Below the pieces are notes generated by a model. It worked only from the letters and a program-made list of their open reading frames with translations. It was not told the origin of the DNA and ran no database searches. Made by a program: the position numbers and the translations under genes. Of a stretch of DNA of 64,000 bases, positions 45,814-55,208 are shown piece by piece. Numbering within the stretch: position 1 is the stretch's first letter; every line of letters starts with the position of its first letter. Source of the stretch: Brachybacterium huguangmaarense (GTDB lineage Bacteria; Actinomycetota; Actinomycetes; Actinomycetales; Dermabacteraceae); the NCBI RefSeq assembly GCF_025725725.1, contig NZ_CP107020.1, forward strand, positions 3,100,001 through 3,164,000. The letters run 5' to 3'.

Positions 45814-46815
45814 TCAGTCGGCGCCGGGCAGGCTCCCGCCGTACCAGTCCTCGATGAGGGCGCGGGCGATCGAGGCACGGCCGGGCACGGCGATCGACGC
45901 GTCGCCGAGCGCGGCGGCGAGCTCCTCGCGCGTGTACCAACGGGCCTCGGCGATCTCGTCGTCCTGGAGCACGAGCTCACCGGCGGCACGCGCCCAGGCG
46001 CGGAAGCCGAGCATGAGCGAGCGCGGGAAGGGCCAGGGCTGGCTGCCTACGTACTCGACCTCGTCGACGACGACCCCGACCTCCTCGCCGACCTCGCGGG
46101 CGACGGCGGCCTCGAGGGTCTCGCCCGGCTCGACGAAGCCGGCGAGCACCGAGCTGAAGCGGCCGCGGACGTTGGCGTTGCGCGCGAGCAGCAGTCGGTC
46201 GTCCTGGTCGCGGACGGCCATGATGACCGCGGGATCGGTGCGCGGGAAGTGCTGGCTGCCGTCCTCGTGGCAGCGCAGCACCCAGCCCGAGCTCTCGGGC
46301 TCGAGCACGCCGCCGCACCCGGGGCAGTGGCGCATCGACCGGTGCCACGCGCCCATGCCGGCGGCCGTGAGCGCGAGGCCGGCCTCGGTGCGGGGCAGCT
46401 GCACGGCGACCCGGCGCAGCTCGCGCAGGTCACGGCCGGGATCGTCGAGCTCGGGGCTGGGCTCGGGCACCTCGGCGCCGAGCACGCGGAGCCCGTCGAG
46501 CAGGCCGAGGTAGACGAGCGGGAGGCTCTCGTCCTGGCGAGGGTCCTCCGCCTCGAGGGCCAGGCGCATGCCCTCGCCCCCGTCGGCGACGCTCACGGTC
46601 GCGCCCGCGGTCACCAGGTACCGGACGTCGTCGCCCGGGGCGAGGGCGGCGTCGTCGTGGCGCGCGAGGGCGTCGCGGTCCACCCGGATCGCGGCGAGCG
46701 GCGCGTCGGAGTGCGCACCGCGGGAGTGCGGGGTGCGTGGGGCGGCACGACCGGCCTCGGGCGGGCGGGTCTGCTCGGGATCTGTGCGCGACTCAACACC
46801 GCGGGGGGTCGTCAT
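45814..46815 (-). CDS. nudC: NAD(+) diphosphatase / RNA decapping Nudix enzyme NudC
   Basis: A 333-residue NudC. The Nudix box GFVEPGETLEAAVAREVGEEVGV is followed by SQPWPFPRSLMLGF, the motif that recognises NAD(H). It hydrolyses NAD(H) to NMN and AMP and removes NAD caps from RNA. The zinc ribbon begins CPGCG, but the distal half reads RCHEDGSQHFPR, so the fourth Cys is replaced by Asp and zinc binding is doubtful. ATG 46815 lies 7 nt after a TACGGT hexamer on its strand, within the mirrored divergent promoter shared with the next gene. Synteny with uvrD2 and adnAB matches mycobacteria. Confidence 0.92.
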   Translation of the reverse strand: MTTPRGVESRTDPEQTRPPEAGRAAPRTPHSRGAHSDAPLAAIRVDRDALARHDDAALAPGDDVRYLVTAGATVSVADGGEGMRLALEAEDPRQDESLPLVYLGLLDGLRVLGAEVPEPSPELDDPGRDLRELRRVAVQLPRTEAGLALTAAGMGAWHRSMRHCPGCGGVLEPESSGWVLRCHEDGSQHFPRTDPAVIMAVRDQDDRLLLARNANVRGRFSSVLAGFVEPGETLEAAVAREVGEEVGVVVDEVEYVGSQPWPFPRSLMLGFRAWARAAGELVLQDDEIAEARWYTREELAAALGDASIAVPGRASIARALIEDWYGGSLPGAD

Positions 46816-46820
46816 GTGTC

Positions 46821-46856
46821 CCACCGTACTGCCGGCCGCGGCAGGCAGTACGGTGG
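46821..46856. promoter_or_regulatory. Mirror-image divergent promoter (13-bp inverted repeat)
   Basis: CCACCGTACTGCC (46821-46833) and its exact complement (46844-46856) flank a 10-bp GC spacer. Each arm contains TACGGT reading outwards: on the minus strand it ends 7 nt before ATG of nudC, on the plus strand 6 nt before GTG of the phosphotransferase-like gene. Each -10 would overlap the -35 region of the other, so the two promoters should compete or share one dimeric regulator. Confidence 0.65.
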
Positions 46857-46860
46857 AGCG

Positions 46861-48108
46861 GTGCGACGGAACTCCTACGCCCTGGCAGCCCTCGCGGCCG
46901 CGGCGGTCCCCGGCCTGAACCCGGCCCGGACCGTTCCCGTCGCGACCCCCATCGACGAGTTCGACGTGGCCGGCGTGATCGGCGAGGACGGACGGCGCGT
47001 GCTCATCACCGCGCCGTCGACGACGGAGGCCGGCGTGCAGCTCGAGAAGGAGCTCGGCGTGGTCGACGCGCTCACGGGCACCTCGATCGCCCCGCTGGTC
47101 GCCCCGCCCGTCGGCTACGCGCGCCTGGCCGAGGGCGGTCGCGCCGTGGTCACCGAGCCCCCGAACGGGGCTCCGCTCATGTTCGACGAGCTGACCGAGG
47201 ACGTCGGGCTCGCGCGCTCGCTCGGCCGCGTGATCGCGCGGATCCACGCGGTGCCGGCCTACGTGGCGGAGGCCGCCGGCGCCGAGACGTACACGGCGCA
47301 GGCGGTGAGGGCCGGACACCGCTCGCAGGTCCATCGCGCGCGCCAGGCCGGGGAGCTGCCCGCGGCGGTGTCCCAGCGCTGGGAGACGTTGCTGGCCGAC
47401 GACGACCTGTGGGGCTTCCGCCCGTGCTTCGTGCACGCCAATCTGTCCGAGGAGTGCCTGTTTACCGACGGTGAGCAGATCACGGGTGTCACGGGATGGC
47501 ACGAGGCCCGCAGCGGCGATCCCGCCGTGGACCTCGCGTGGCTCGTCTCCGCCCTCGAGCCGTCCCTGTTCGACGCGCTGTACGCGGCGTACGTGTCCGA
47601 GCTCCCGATCGCACCGCATGCGCGGCTCGTCGAACGCGCCCAGGCCGTCGGCGAGCTCGCCGTCGTCGACTGGCTCCTGCACGGCATCGACGCCGACGAC
47701 GAGACGATCGTCGAGGACGCCCGCGGCATGCTCGACGACCTCGACCACGACATCAGCCAGCTCGCGCGCGAGGAGGCCGAGCGGGCCTTCGACGATCTGG
47801 ACGACGTCTCGCCCGGGCACGGGCGCGCCCCGGTGCACGAGCAGGCCCCGGCGTACGAGCAGGCGCCCGATCATGCCCACGAGCCCGCCGGTGCCACGGC
47901 GCGCACCCCAGGGGCCGACGTCCCGGAGACCGACCGGACCGACGTCGAGCCCTCCGGTGAGGCCTGGATCGAGACGGCCGCGCCGGAGGACCGTGCCGCG
48001 GACGACCGCGACCGGCGTCCCACCTACGGGCTTCCGGCCGATCACAGCGGCTCCCACGCGGTCGGGCTCGGCGAGGCCGCGACACTCGACGCCGAGCGCG
48101 ACCGCTGA
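46861..48108 (+). CDS. Phosphotransferase-fold protein, catalytically degenerate (pseudokinase)
   Basis: A 415-residue protein with an aminoglycoside phosphotransferase-type fold, recognised from CFVHANLSEECLFTDGEQITGVTGWHEARSGDPAVDLAWLVSAL (about residues 183-226). In active enzymes this reads HGDxxxxN and IDW. Here the catalytic Asp is Asn, the metal-binding Asn is Cys and the second metal Asp is Gly; the nucleotide-binding Lys also appears lost (RRVLITAP). It should not phosphorylate. The C-terminal 110 residues are disordered, with His/Glu/Ala/Pro repeats (HEQAPAYEQAPDHAHEPAG). GTG 46861 is placed by the TACGGT 6 nt upstream. It sits between nudC and adnB. Confidence 0.75.
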   Translation: MRRNSYALAALAAAAVPGLNPARTVPVATPIDEFDVAGVIGEDGRRVLITAPSTTEAGVQLEKELGVVDALTGTSIAPLVAPPVGYARLAEGGRAVVTEPPNGAPLMFDELTEDVGLARSLGRVIARIHAVPAYVAEAAGAETYTAQAVRAGHRSQVHRARQAGELPAAVSQRWETLLADDDLWGFRPCFVHANLSEECLFTDGEQITGVTGWHEARSGDPAVDLAWLVSALEPSLFDALYAAYVSELPIAPHARLVERAQAVGELAVVDWLLHGIDADDETIVEDARGMLDDLDHDISQLAREEAERAFDDLDDVSPGHGRAPVHEQAPAYEQAPDHAHEPAGATARTPGADVPETDRTDVEPSGEAWIETAAPEDRAADDRDRRPTYGLPADHSGSHAVGLGEAATLDAERDR

Positions 48109-48255
48109 CCCCTCCCTGCCGGGACCCGGCAGGATCAGGCGCGGAGGACACCCCCTCGGAGCGGACGCCACGCGGTGTCGCCCTCACGATCTCGACCGGC
48201 ACCGGTCTCGACAGGGGCCCCTGCCGGGCGGCGTCGCCGCCCACCGAGGCCGCCG

Positions 48256-51200
48256 TCAGTCGGCGCCGGAGGCCTTCGCACCCTCCCCTGTCTCTGCTGT
48301 CTCCGCGCCGCCGAGCAGGCGTGCGAGCTCCTCGCGCTCGGGATGCTCGGTCACCTCGTCGGTGACGTTCTCGCCGACGTAGTGGAACATCGTGCGGATG
48401 CTCTCGAGCGGGAGCCCGGTGCGCTCGTGCCAGGCCAGGCGGTACACGGACAGCTGCACCGCGCGGGCACGACGGCGCGCCCCCGTGGGGCGTCGGCCCG
48501 TCTTCCAGTCGACGATGACGACGCCGCCGGCCGGCGCCTGCGACGCCTCGTCCGGATAGACGGCGTCGATCACGCCGCGCACGCTCGTGGTGCCGATCGT
48601 GACGGTGACCGGCTCCTCGACGGCGAGCGGCGTGCGGTCGACCCAGATCGACTCCTCGAAGGCGGCCCGCAGGCGCGCCCGGTCCTGCGCCGCCGCGTGC
48701 TCGACGCCGCCGGCCTCGTCGGGATCGGGCCGGTCCAGGTCGGCGATCTCCTCGATGTCCTCGAGCTCGAGGAGCGTGCCCGCGCCGAAGCGGTGCTCGA
48801 GCCACGCGTGGAACTCGGTGCCCCGGCGTGCCGAGGCCGAGGGCCGGCGCGGGAGCGGGCGCAGCAGCTCGAGCGGCGCGCCCTCGGGGTCCTGGGCTCG
48901 GGCCACGATCTGGGAGGCCGACAGGCGGGCCGGGGAGCGCACGGTCACGTCGCCGCGGCGCGCGGCCATGTCGGCGAGCACCCGGCGGGTCTGCTCGACG
49001 AGGTCGTCCTCCGCTCCCGCGCCCCTGCCGTCCGGCTCCTGCCCGGCGGGTCCGGCTTCGAGCAGAGGCGGGATCGCGGCGGGGTCGAGGCGTGCCCGCT
49101 CGACGAGCGCCGCGGCGCGGGACCGGGCCGCCTCGCGCGGCCCGGGGACGGGCGGCCAGACGGCGTGCCGGGCGGAGACCGAGAGCGGGTTCTCCTCGGG
49201 GATCTCCTCGCGACGGTGGAAGGGGGCAGGCACGACGGGCAGGGCCTCGACGAGGTAGCGCGAGCGGGGCTGGGAGGTGACGCGTCCCGCGCGCCAGGCC
49301 GCGGACGACAGCAGCAGACGCCGGCGCGCCCGTGTCACCGCGACGTACACGAGACGGCGGTCCTCGCGCAGGGCCTCGTGGCCCAGCTCGTCGTAGAACT
49401 CCTCGAGGATCCCGTCGGCCTCGACCTGGGTGTCGGCCTCCGCCCAGCGCAGCTCCGGGAGGATGTCGGCGTCGCCGCGCAGCTCGGTGGGCACCTCGGC
49501 GTCGGCGAGGGGCCCCAGCCAGCCGGGATCGGGCACACGCACGGAGCCGTCCTCCGCGGTGCGCGCCCGGCGCAGGTCGTAGCTGGGGACCGTGCCCTCG
49601 GCGAGCCCCGCGACCGCCACGAGGTCCCATTCGAGGCCCTTGGCCGAGTGCATCGTCACGATGGTCACGGCGCGGGGGTCGGGCTCGAGCCCGCGTGAGG
49701 TGACCGCGAGCGCCGCCTCCTTGTCCTCGCTCACCTCGAGCAGCGCGAGGAAGGCGCCGAGGCCGGGGCGCAGCGCCGTGCGCTCGAACTCGGCGGCGTA
49801 GTCGCGGAAGGCTTCGAGGTCGTGGAGGGCGTGACGGGTGTCGACGTCCGGGGCCGAGAGCAGCGCGAGGTCGACGCCGAGCGCGCTGATCGCTGCGGTC
49901 ACGAGGTCCGGCAGGGGCAGCGAGATGCGCCGGCGCATGCCGCGCAGGATCCCCTGCAGGTCCCTCAGCCGGTCGCGGGCGGTCGTGCTGAGGGCCCGGC
50001 CCTCGCGATCGGTCCAGTCCTCCGGCGGCAGGTCGTCGACGGCGTCGAGCAGGGTGACCTCGTCCGCGTCGTCGGGGGCGACGGCGGTCGTTCCCGCGCG
50101 GCGGCGGAGGCGTGCCCCGAGGTGCTCGCGCCAGCGGCCGAGCACGGCCATGTCCCGCGCCCCGAGCCGGACGCGGGGCCCGGCGAGCAGGCGCATGAGG
50201 GAGTCGCCGCGCCCGGGATCGTCGACGCATTCCAGGAGGGCGCGCACGTCGGCCACCTCGGGACGGTGCAGGAGGCCGCCCAGTCCCACCACCTCGACCT
50301 CGAGGCCCGCGGCCTCGAGCTCCTCGACGAGCGGCGGGATCTGGCGGCGGGCGCGCACGAGCACGGCGGCGCTCGGGACCGGAGGCCGCTCCCCGGCCGT
50401 CTCCGGTGCGGACTCGGCGCGGCGCTCGAGGATCCAGCGCGCGATCGCGCGGGCCTCGGAGCGTTCGTCGGCGGCCTCGACCACCTCGACGGCGCCCTCT
50501 CCCGCGTCCGGGCGCGCCGTGAGCTCGGGGATGGCGACGGCGCCCGAGGCGCGGCGCAGCGGCGCGGCGATCCGGTTGGCCACGGCGAGCGGGGCCTGGT
50601 CGTTGCGCCACGACGTGGACAGGGTGCGCTGCAGGACCGGCTGCTCAGGCGTGCCGAAGGCAGCGGCGAAGCCCGCGAGCGAGGCGCTCGAGGCGCCGCG
50701 CCAGCCGTAGATGGCCTGCTGCGGGTCGCCCACGGCGCACGTCGCATGACCCGCGCCGAAGAGGCCGGAGAGCAGCTCGAGCTGGGCCACGGAGGTGTCC
50801 TGGAACTCGTCGAGCAGGACCACGCGGTGCAGGTCGCGGGCGAGCGCCCCCGCGGCGGGGATCTCGCGGGCGATGCTGGCGGCGAGCGTGACCTGATCGG
50901 AGAAGTCCAGGGCGGCCCGCTCGCGGCGTGCCCGGGCGAAGCGCTCGACGAGCGGGAGCAGGGCCAGCCGGGCGTCGAGCGCCGCGATCGCCTTCTTCAC
51001 CCGCTCGGGCGGCGTGCGCCGCCGGCCCTCGGTCTGCAGCGGGATCCGGATCAGGTGGTCCCGCATCCGCGCCAGGTGCTCGCCGAGGTCGGCGGGATCG
51101 ACGAGGTGGTCGGCGAGGGAGGACGTGAGCGAGACGAGCGCGGCGGTGAGCGTGGCCGGCGAGGCGTCGATCGCCAGCTCGTCGCCCGAGGACTCGACGA

Positions 51201-51687
51201 TCTCGTGGGCGAGCTGCCACGAGGCAGACGGCGACAGCATCGTGAACTCGGGGTCGAGCCCGACGGCGAGCGCGTGCTCGGTCACGAGGTCGAGCGCGAA
51301 GCCGTTGTAGGTGTGCACGGCGGGGCGCTGGCCCAGCAGGTCGTCGCCCGTGCGGTCGAGCCCCGGCGGCACGGCGAGGCCCTCGTCGCGCAGCGCGTCG
51401 CCGAGGGCGGCGAGCCGGGTCGTGATGCGCTCGGTGAGCTCGTGCGCCGCCTTGCGGGTGAAGGTGAGGCCGAGCACCTGCCGGGGTTCGACGAGCGCGT
51501 TGGCGATCAGCCACACCACGCGGGAGGCCATCGTCTCGGTCTTGCCGCTGCCGGCGCCGGCGACGACGAGCAGCGGCGCGAGGGGCGCCTCGATCACGGC
51601 GGCCTGCTCGGGGGTGGGCAGGGGGCGCCCCATCAGCTCGGCGAGGCGGAGGGCGGAGAGCGGAGGGCTCGGGGGCATGGTGCTCAC
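48256..51687 (-). CDS. adnB: Helicase-nuclease subunit AdnB (UvrD-like, PD-(D/E)XK)
   Basis: A 1143-residue protein with an N-terminal superfamily 1A helicase and a C-terminal RecB-type nuclease. Walker A AGAGSGKTET, motif II LLDEFQDTS, GDPQQAIYGWRGAS, SWRN and VAVTRAR are intact; the nuclease has GTEFHAWLEH, GVIDAVY and VDWKTGR with QLSVYRLAW. In mycobacterial AdnAB this subunit is the lead motor in resection of DNA double-strand breaks. GTG 51687 overlaps the adnA stop (GTGA) and has AAGGAG at 7 nt; ATG 51678 is an alternative. Mycobacterial AdnB is of similar size (about 1095-1100). Confidence 0.92.
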   Translation of the reverse strand: MSTMPPSPPLSALRLAELMGRPLPTPEQAAVIEAPLAPLLVVAGAGSGKTETMASRVVWLIANALVEPRQVLGLTFTRKAAHELTERITTRLAALGDALRDEGLAVPPGLDRTGDDLLGQRPAVHTYNGFALDLVTEHALAVGLDPEFTMLSPSASWQLAHEIVESSGDELAIDASPATLTAALVSLTSSLADHLVDPADLGEHLARMRDHLIRIPLQTEGRRRTPPERVKKAIAALDARLALLPLVERFARARRERAALDFSDQVTLAASIAREIPAAGALARDLHRVVLLDEFQDTSVAQLELLSGLFGAGHATCAVGDPQQAIYGWRGASSASLAGFAAAFGTPEQPVLQRTLSTSWRNDQAPLAVANRIAAPLRRASGAVAIPELTARPDAGEGAVEVVEAADERSEARAIARWILERRAESAPETAGERPPVPSAAVLVRARRQIPPLVEELEAAGLEVEVVGLGGLLHRPEVADVRALLECVDDPGRGDSLMRLLAGPRVRLGARDMAVLGRWREHLGARLRRRAGTTAVAPDDADEVTLLDAVDDLPPEDWTDREGRALSTTARDRLRDLQGILRGMRRRISLPLPDLVTAAISALGVDLALLSAPDVDTRHALHDLEAFRDYAAEFERTALRPGLGAFLALLEVSEDKEAALAVTSRGLEPDPRAVTIVTMHSAKGLEWDLVAVAGLAEGTVPSYDLRRARTAEDGSVRVPDPGWLGPLADAEVPTELRGDADILPELRWAEADTQVEADGILEEFYDELGHEALREDRRLVYVAVTRARRRLLLSSAAWRAGRVTSQPRSRYLVEALPVVPAPFHRREEIPEENPLSVSARHAVWPPVPGPREAARSRAAALVERARLDPAAIPPLLEAGPAGQEPDGRGAGAEDDLVEQTRRVLADMAARRGDVTVRSPARLSASQIVARAQDPEGAPLELLRPLPRRPSASARRGTEFHAWLEHRFGAGTLLELEDIEEIADLDRPDPDEAGGVEHAAAQDRARLRAAFEESIWVDRTPLAVEEPVTVTIGTTSVRGVIDAVYPDEASQAPAGGVVIVDWKTGRRPTGARRRARAVQLSVYRLAWHERTGLPLESIRTMFHYVGENVTDEVTEHPEREELARLLGGAETAETGEGAKASGAD

Positions 51688-54600
51688 AGCTGTGCTCCTT
51701 CGGGCCAGAGGGTGCACGTGCGGCGCACGCTGCAGTGGTCGCAGTGGCGGTTGGGGCGGGCGGTCACGTGGGAGCCGCGGACCTGCTCGGCGACGTCCTC
51801 GACGATCTCGTCGAACCAGCGCGGGTTCTCGGCGTCCGTGAGCGCGCCCTGGGTGCGGACGGCGGGCTTGCGGGTCCCCGTGCCGACGTAGACGAGCTGA
51901 GCGCCGTGGAGGCGCTCGGGGGCGTCCTCCCCCAGCACGTCGGCCAGGGCGCCGTCGCGGATCGCGCTCTGATAGGCGGCGAGCTGCAGGTCGACGGCGG
52001 CGTCGACGGCGCTCTTGGCGGCACGGCCGGTCTTGAGGTCCACGACGCGCAGGCCCGTCGTGTCGCCCTCGATGCGGTCGATCGTGCCTCGCAGCTCGAC
52101 GTCGCCGTGGCGCACGGTGAAGGGCGCCTCGACGGCGAGCGGCATGCCGGTCACCGCGAGGTGCTGGGACAGCAGGCGCACGGAGTCCTCCGCGCGTCCG
52201 AGCAGGCGCCGGGTGGACCAGGTGCGGTCGAGGTGCAGCGGGGCCAGCAGCAGGGAGAGCTCGGCGAGCAGGTCGCGCGGGCTGCCGTCGGCGTCGACGT
52301 CCTCGGAGCCGGCGGGATGGTCCTGGGCGATCCGGTGCACGGCGGTGCCGATGGTCTGGGCGGGGCCGCTCGACGGGCTGCCCCCGGCGCGCTCGAGGAG
52401 CCATGCCTGAGGGCAGTCGTGGGCGCGTTCGAGCGCCGAGGGGCTGAGGGTCACGGGGTCCGTCGCCGCCAGCAGGGCCGTGGTGCTGCTCGGCTCCTGG
52501 TGGTACCAGAGGGCGGGGTCGGCTCCCGGGGCGCCCGCGGCGGCGAGCGCCGCGAGCAGCGCCGCGGACCGGTCCTGGCCGGTCTCGGCGGGGTCGAGGT
52601 CGGCGAGGCGCTGACGCAGGGCCGCCACGAGGCGGCGCGGGTCGGGGGCGGGCCCGGGGTCGGCGGCCGCGGCGTCGGGGTCGACCCAGCCGGGCCCGGC
52701 GCCGCGCTCGATCACCTCGACGAGGGCGGAGGGGCTCTCGTCGTCGTTCTCGACGGCGGTCACGAGCAGTCGGGTGCGGGCGCGGGCGAGCGCGCTCACG
52801 GCCAGGCGCAGCTCGTCGGCGATGACGCCCTCGCGCTGGACGGCGCGCAGGGCGGAGGGCTGGGTGGGCAGCTCGGGGTCCTCGGCCGCGAGGGCGAGCT
52901 CGGCGGCGCCGAACAGGGTCGAGCGCAGGCGCGTGTTGGGCCAGGCCCCCTCCTGGACGTGGGCGAGCACGACGGTGTCGACCTCCTCGCCCGCGACGGC
53001 CGCCGGGGTGAGCACGCGCACCCGGCCCGTGAGGGGTGCACGCGGGGCCAGGGTGTCCTCCGCGACGGCCTGGTCGCGGATCTGCTCGACGAACCCGGAG
53101 GCGTCGGCACCGGGGCGTCGCTCGGTGAAGCGCTCGACGGCCGCGAAGAGCGCGGTCACGGCGTCGAGCCGCCGGGCGGCGAGGCGGCCGCGCGCCCCGG
53201 CGCCGTCGAGGTCGTCGGTCTCGAGCGAGGCGGTGCGCCAGCCCTCGGCGACCTGGGCGGCGTCCCACGCGGCCCACAGCGCGTCGACGGCCGCGGGGGC
53301 GGGGCCGAGCGCGCGCACGGCGGCGATCATGCGCCGGACCCGGTGCACGGGCGCGGCGGCGCGGTCCCGCTCGCGGGGCTCGGGAAGGCCCGGCACGTGC
53401 TCCTCGACGAGGGCACGGGCCAGCAGCTCGGCCGATCCGGTCGTGGGCGGCTCCTCCTCCCCCTCCCGGCGTCCTGCCTGCGGAGCGTCGGAGGCCTCGG
53501 TCGCGTCGTGGGCGTGCAGCAGGAGGCGGCGGATGCGGCGCAGCCGCAGGGCGTCGGCGTCCCCGAAGGGGCCGCGCAGCAGCTCGGCGGCGTGCTCCGG
53601 GGTCGGCACGGTGCCGGCGAGCGCGATCTCGAGGATCCCGAGCAGGTCGGCGACGACGCGCTCGTCGCGCAGGGCGCGCGGACGCCGGGCGGCGGTCACG
53701 GGCAGGCCCTCGCGCTGGAGCAGGTCCGCGAGGTCGTCGACGGCGGCGCCCGAGCGGCACACGATCGCCATCTCGTCGTAGGCGACAGCGTGCGCATGGT
53801 GGAGATCGCGCAGCACGCCCGCGATCTGCCGCGCCTCCTCGATCGGGCTCGCACAGCGCAGCACGCTCACCGCGCCGGGGACGTCGGCGGTGCCCGCGGG
53901 CGCCGCGCCGTCGTCCCGGGACGACGCGATGCCCCGACGCGAGGCCGCGGGGGCCCCCGCGAGCGGCAGGCGGCCGCGCAGGGACTCGAGCACGGGGCGG
54001 GCGCCGCGAGGGCTGCGCAGCATGGCGGGCAGGGCCGCCTCGTGCACGGCGCGCCCGGGGCGCGGGCCGCGCACGACCGGCAGGATGCGGCGGGCCGCAT
54101 CGGGCACCGCACCGCGGAAGGAGTCGACCACGGCGTCAGGGCAGGACGTCACGAGCACGTGCGCCCCGGCGTCGCGCAGGGCGCGCACGAGCGCGATGCC
54201 CGCGGCGGTGAGGTCCTGGGCGTCGTCGACGACGACGGTCCCGACCGCGCCGACGGCGGCCCCGGACGCCGAGGGACCGGCCGCGACGATCTCGGCGGCG
54301 CGGCGCACCATGGCGCCGGCGTCGTGGCGCGGGCCCGCATCGAGGGCCGCGGCCGCCTCGAGGTCGAGCACGTCGAGGTAGAGGCGCAGCACGTGCGCCG
54401 CGTCCCACCACGCGGTCCGCCCTCGCCGCGCCGCGAGGTGCTCGAGGTCGGCGGGAAGCAGCCCGAGCTCGTTCGCGCGCGAGATGACGTCGCGCAGCTC
54501 GGCCCGGAAGCCGGGGAGCGTCCGCGTGGCCGCGTCGACGTCGACCTCCCACGTCTCCACGGAGGAGATCAGGTCCCGGACCAGGGCGTCCTGCTCGGCG

Positions 54601-55004
54601 CCCGTGACGAGGGTCGGCTCCCCGCGCCCGTCGCGCGCCGCGGCGGCGCGCACGACGGAGAAGCCGTAGGCCGCGGGCGTCGCGACGCGCACCCGGGAGA
54701 CGCCCCCGGCCTGTGCGACGGCGTCGCGCAGGAGCCCGGCCGAGGCGCGACGCGGGGACAGCAGCAGCACCTCGGCGCCGGAGGCCTCGAGGGCGGCGGT
54801 GAGCGCGAGGCGGGTGCGGCCGCTCCCGGGCGCCCCGTGGACGAGCACGTCCTCGCCGCGCGCGAAGGCCGCGAGGGCACGGCGCTGCGCGGGCAGCGCG
54901 GCGTCGCCCAGGGGGTGCGGCACGGCGGCGGGGTCGGGCGGCAGCAGGCGCACCCGGGCGCGGGAGGCATCGGGGCGGGAGGTCGCGGCGGGCATGGTCG
55001 ACAT
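51684..55004 (-). CDS. adnA: Helicase-nuclease subunit AdnA (Fe-S nuclease)
   Basis: A 1106-residue partner of AdnB. The P-loop reads GAPGSGRTRL, with Arg for the Walker lysine, and motif II is VVVDDAQDLT, with Asp for the catalytic Glu, so its motor is probably inactive, as suggested for AdnA subunits. The C-terminal nuclease is intact: GTAVHRIAQDH, GTIDRIEGD, VVDLKTGR and QLAAY, framed by the iron-sulphur cysteines (HDCPQAW and HCDHCSVRRTC). ATG 55004 or 54995 are both possible. It is the first gene of adnA-adnB and is divergent from the TetR gene. Confidence 0.92.
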   Translation of the reverse strand: MSTMPAATSRPDASRARVRLLPPDPAAVPHPLGDAALPAQRRALAAFARGEDVLVHGAPGSGRTRLALTAALEASGAEVLLLSPRRASAGLLRDAVAQAGGVSRVRVATPAAYGFSVVRAAAARDGRGEPTLVTGAEQDALVRDLISSVETWEVDVDAATRTLPGFRAELRDVISRANELGLLPADLEHLAARRGRTAWWDAAHVLRLYLDVLDLEAAAALDAGPRHDAGAMVRRAAEIVAAGPSASGAAVGAVGTVVVDDAQDLTAAGIALVRALRDAGAHVLVTSCPDAVVDSFRGAVPDAARRILPVVRGPRPGRAVHEAALPAMLRSPRGARPVLESLRGRLPLAGAPAASRRGIASSRDDGAAPAGTADVPGAVSVLRCASPIEEARQIAGVLRDLHHAHAVAYDEMAIVCRSGAAVDDLADLLQREGLPVTAARRPRALRDERVVADLLGILEIALAGTVPTPEHAAELLRGPFGDADALRLRRIRRLLLHAHDATEASDAPQAGRREGEEEPPTTGSAELLARALVEEHVPGLPEPRERDRAAAPVHRVRRMIAAVRALGPAPAAVDALWAAWDAAQVAEGWRTASLETDDLDGAGARGRLAARRLDAVTALFAAVERFTERRPGADASGFVEQIRDQAVAEDTLAPRAPLTGRVRVLTPAAVAGEEVDTVVLAHVQEGAWPNTRLRSTLFGAAELALAAEDPELPTQPSALRAVQREGVIADELRLAVSALARARTRLLVTAVENDDESPSALVEVIERGAGPGWVDPDAAAADPGPAPDPRRLVAALRQRLADLDPAETGQDRSAALLAALAAAGAPGADPALWYHQEPSSTTALLAATDPVTLSPSALERAHDCPQAWLLERAGGSPSSGPAQTIGTAVHRIAQDHPAGSEDVDADGSPRDLLAELSLLLAPLHLDRTWSTRRLLGRAEDSVRLLSQHLAVTGMPLAVEAPFTVRHGDVELRGTIDRIEGDTTGLRVVDLKTGRAAKSAVDAAVDLQLAAYQSAIRDGALADVLGEDAPERLHGAQLVYVGTGTRKPAVRTQGALTDAENPRWFDEIVEDVAEQVRGSHVTARPNRHCDHCSVRRTCTLWPEGAQL

Positions 55005-55104
55005 TCGACCACAGCCGCCCGACACTCGGGCCGTCGCGAGGGTGCCGGGCCCGAGCGGACCATCCGGACGTGTGTCACGTTTCGGACGCCCCGCTGACCC
55101 TTGC

Positions 55105-55120
55105 TACCGATCAGTACAGT
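55105..55120 (+). promoter_or_regulatory. Operator-like palindrome over the -10 of the TetR gene
   Basis: TACCGATCAGTA (55105-55116) is a near-perfect palindrome of the TACNGATCNGTA type common for TetR operators, with one mismatched pair. It overlaps the -10 hexamer TACAGT (55115-55120). Bound repressor would block the promoter of the TetR gene 89 bp downstream; the divergent adnA start lies about 100 bp away. Confidence 0.5.
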
Positions 55121-55208
55121 GACGGCGACCGGCGGTCGTCCGGGCTGCGTCCGAGGTCGTGACGCTCGGGGGCCGCTCCGCGACCGGATCCCCCCGAAAG
55201 GCCGCACG

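Noticed and set aside
51688..53760. Upstream extension of adnB to an 1834-residue protein
   Set aside because: The extension is Arg/Ala/Pro shadow sequence opposite to nothing but in another frame of adnA on the same strand; the GTGA overlap and AAGGAG site define the start at 51687.
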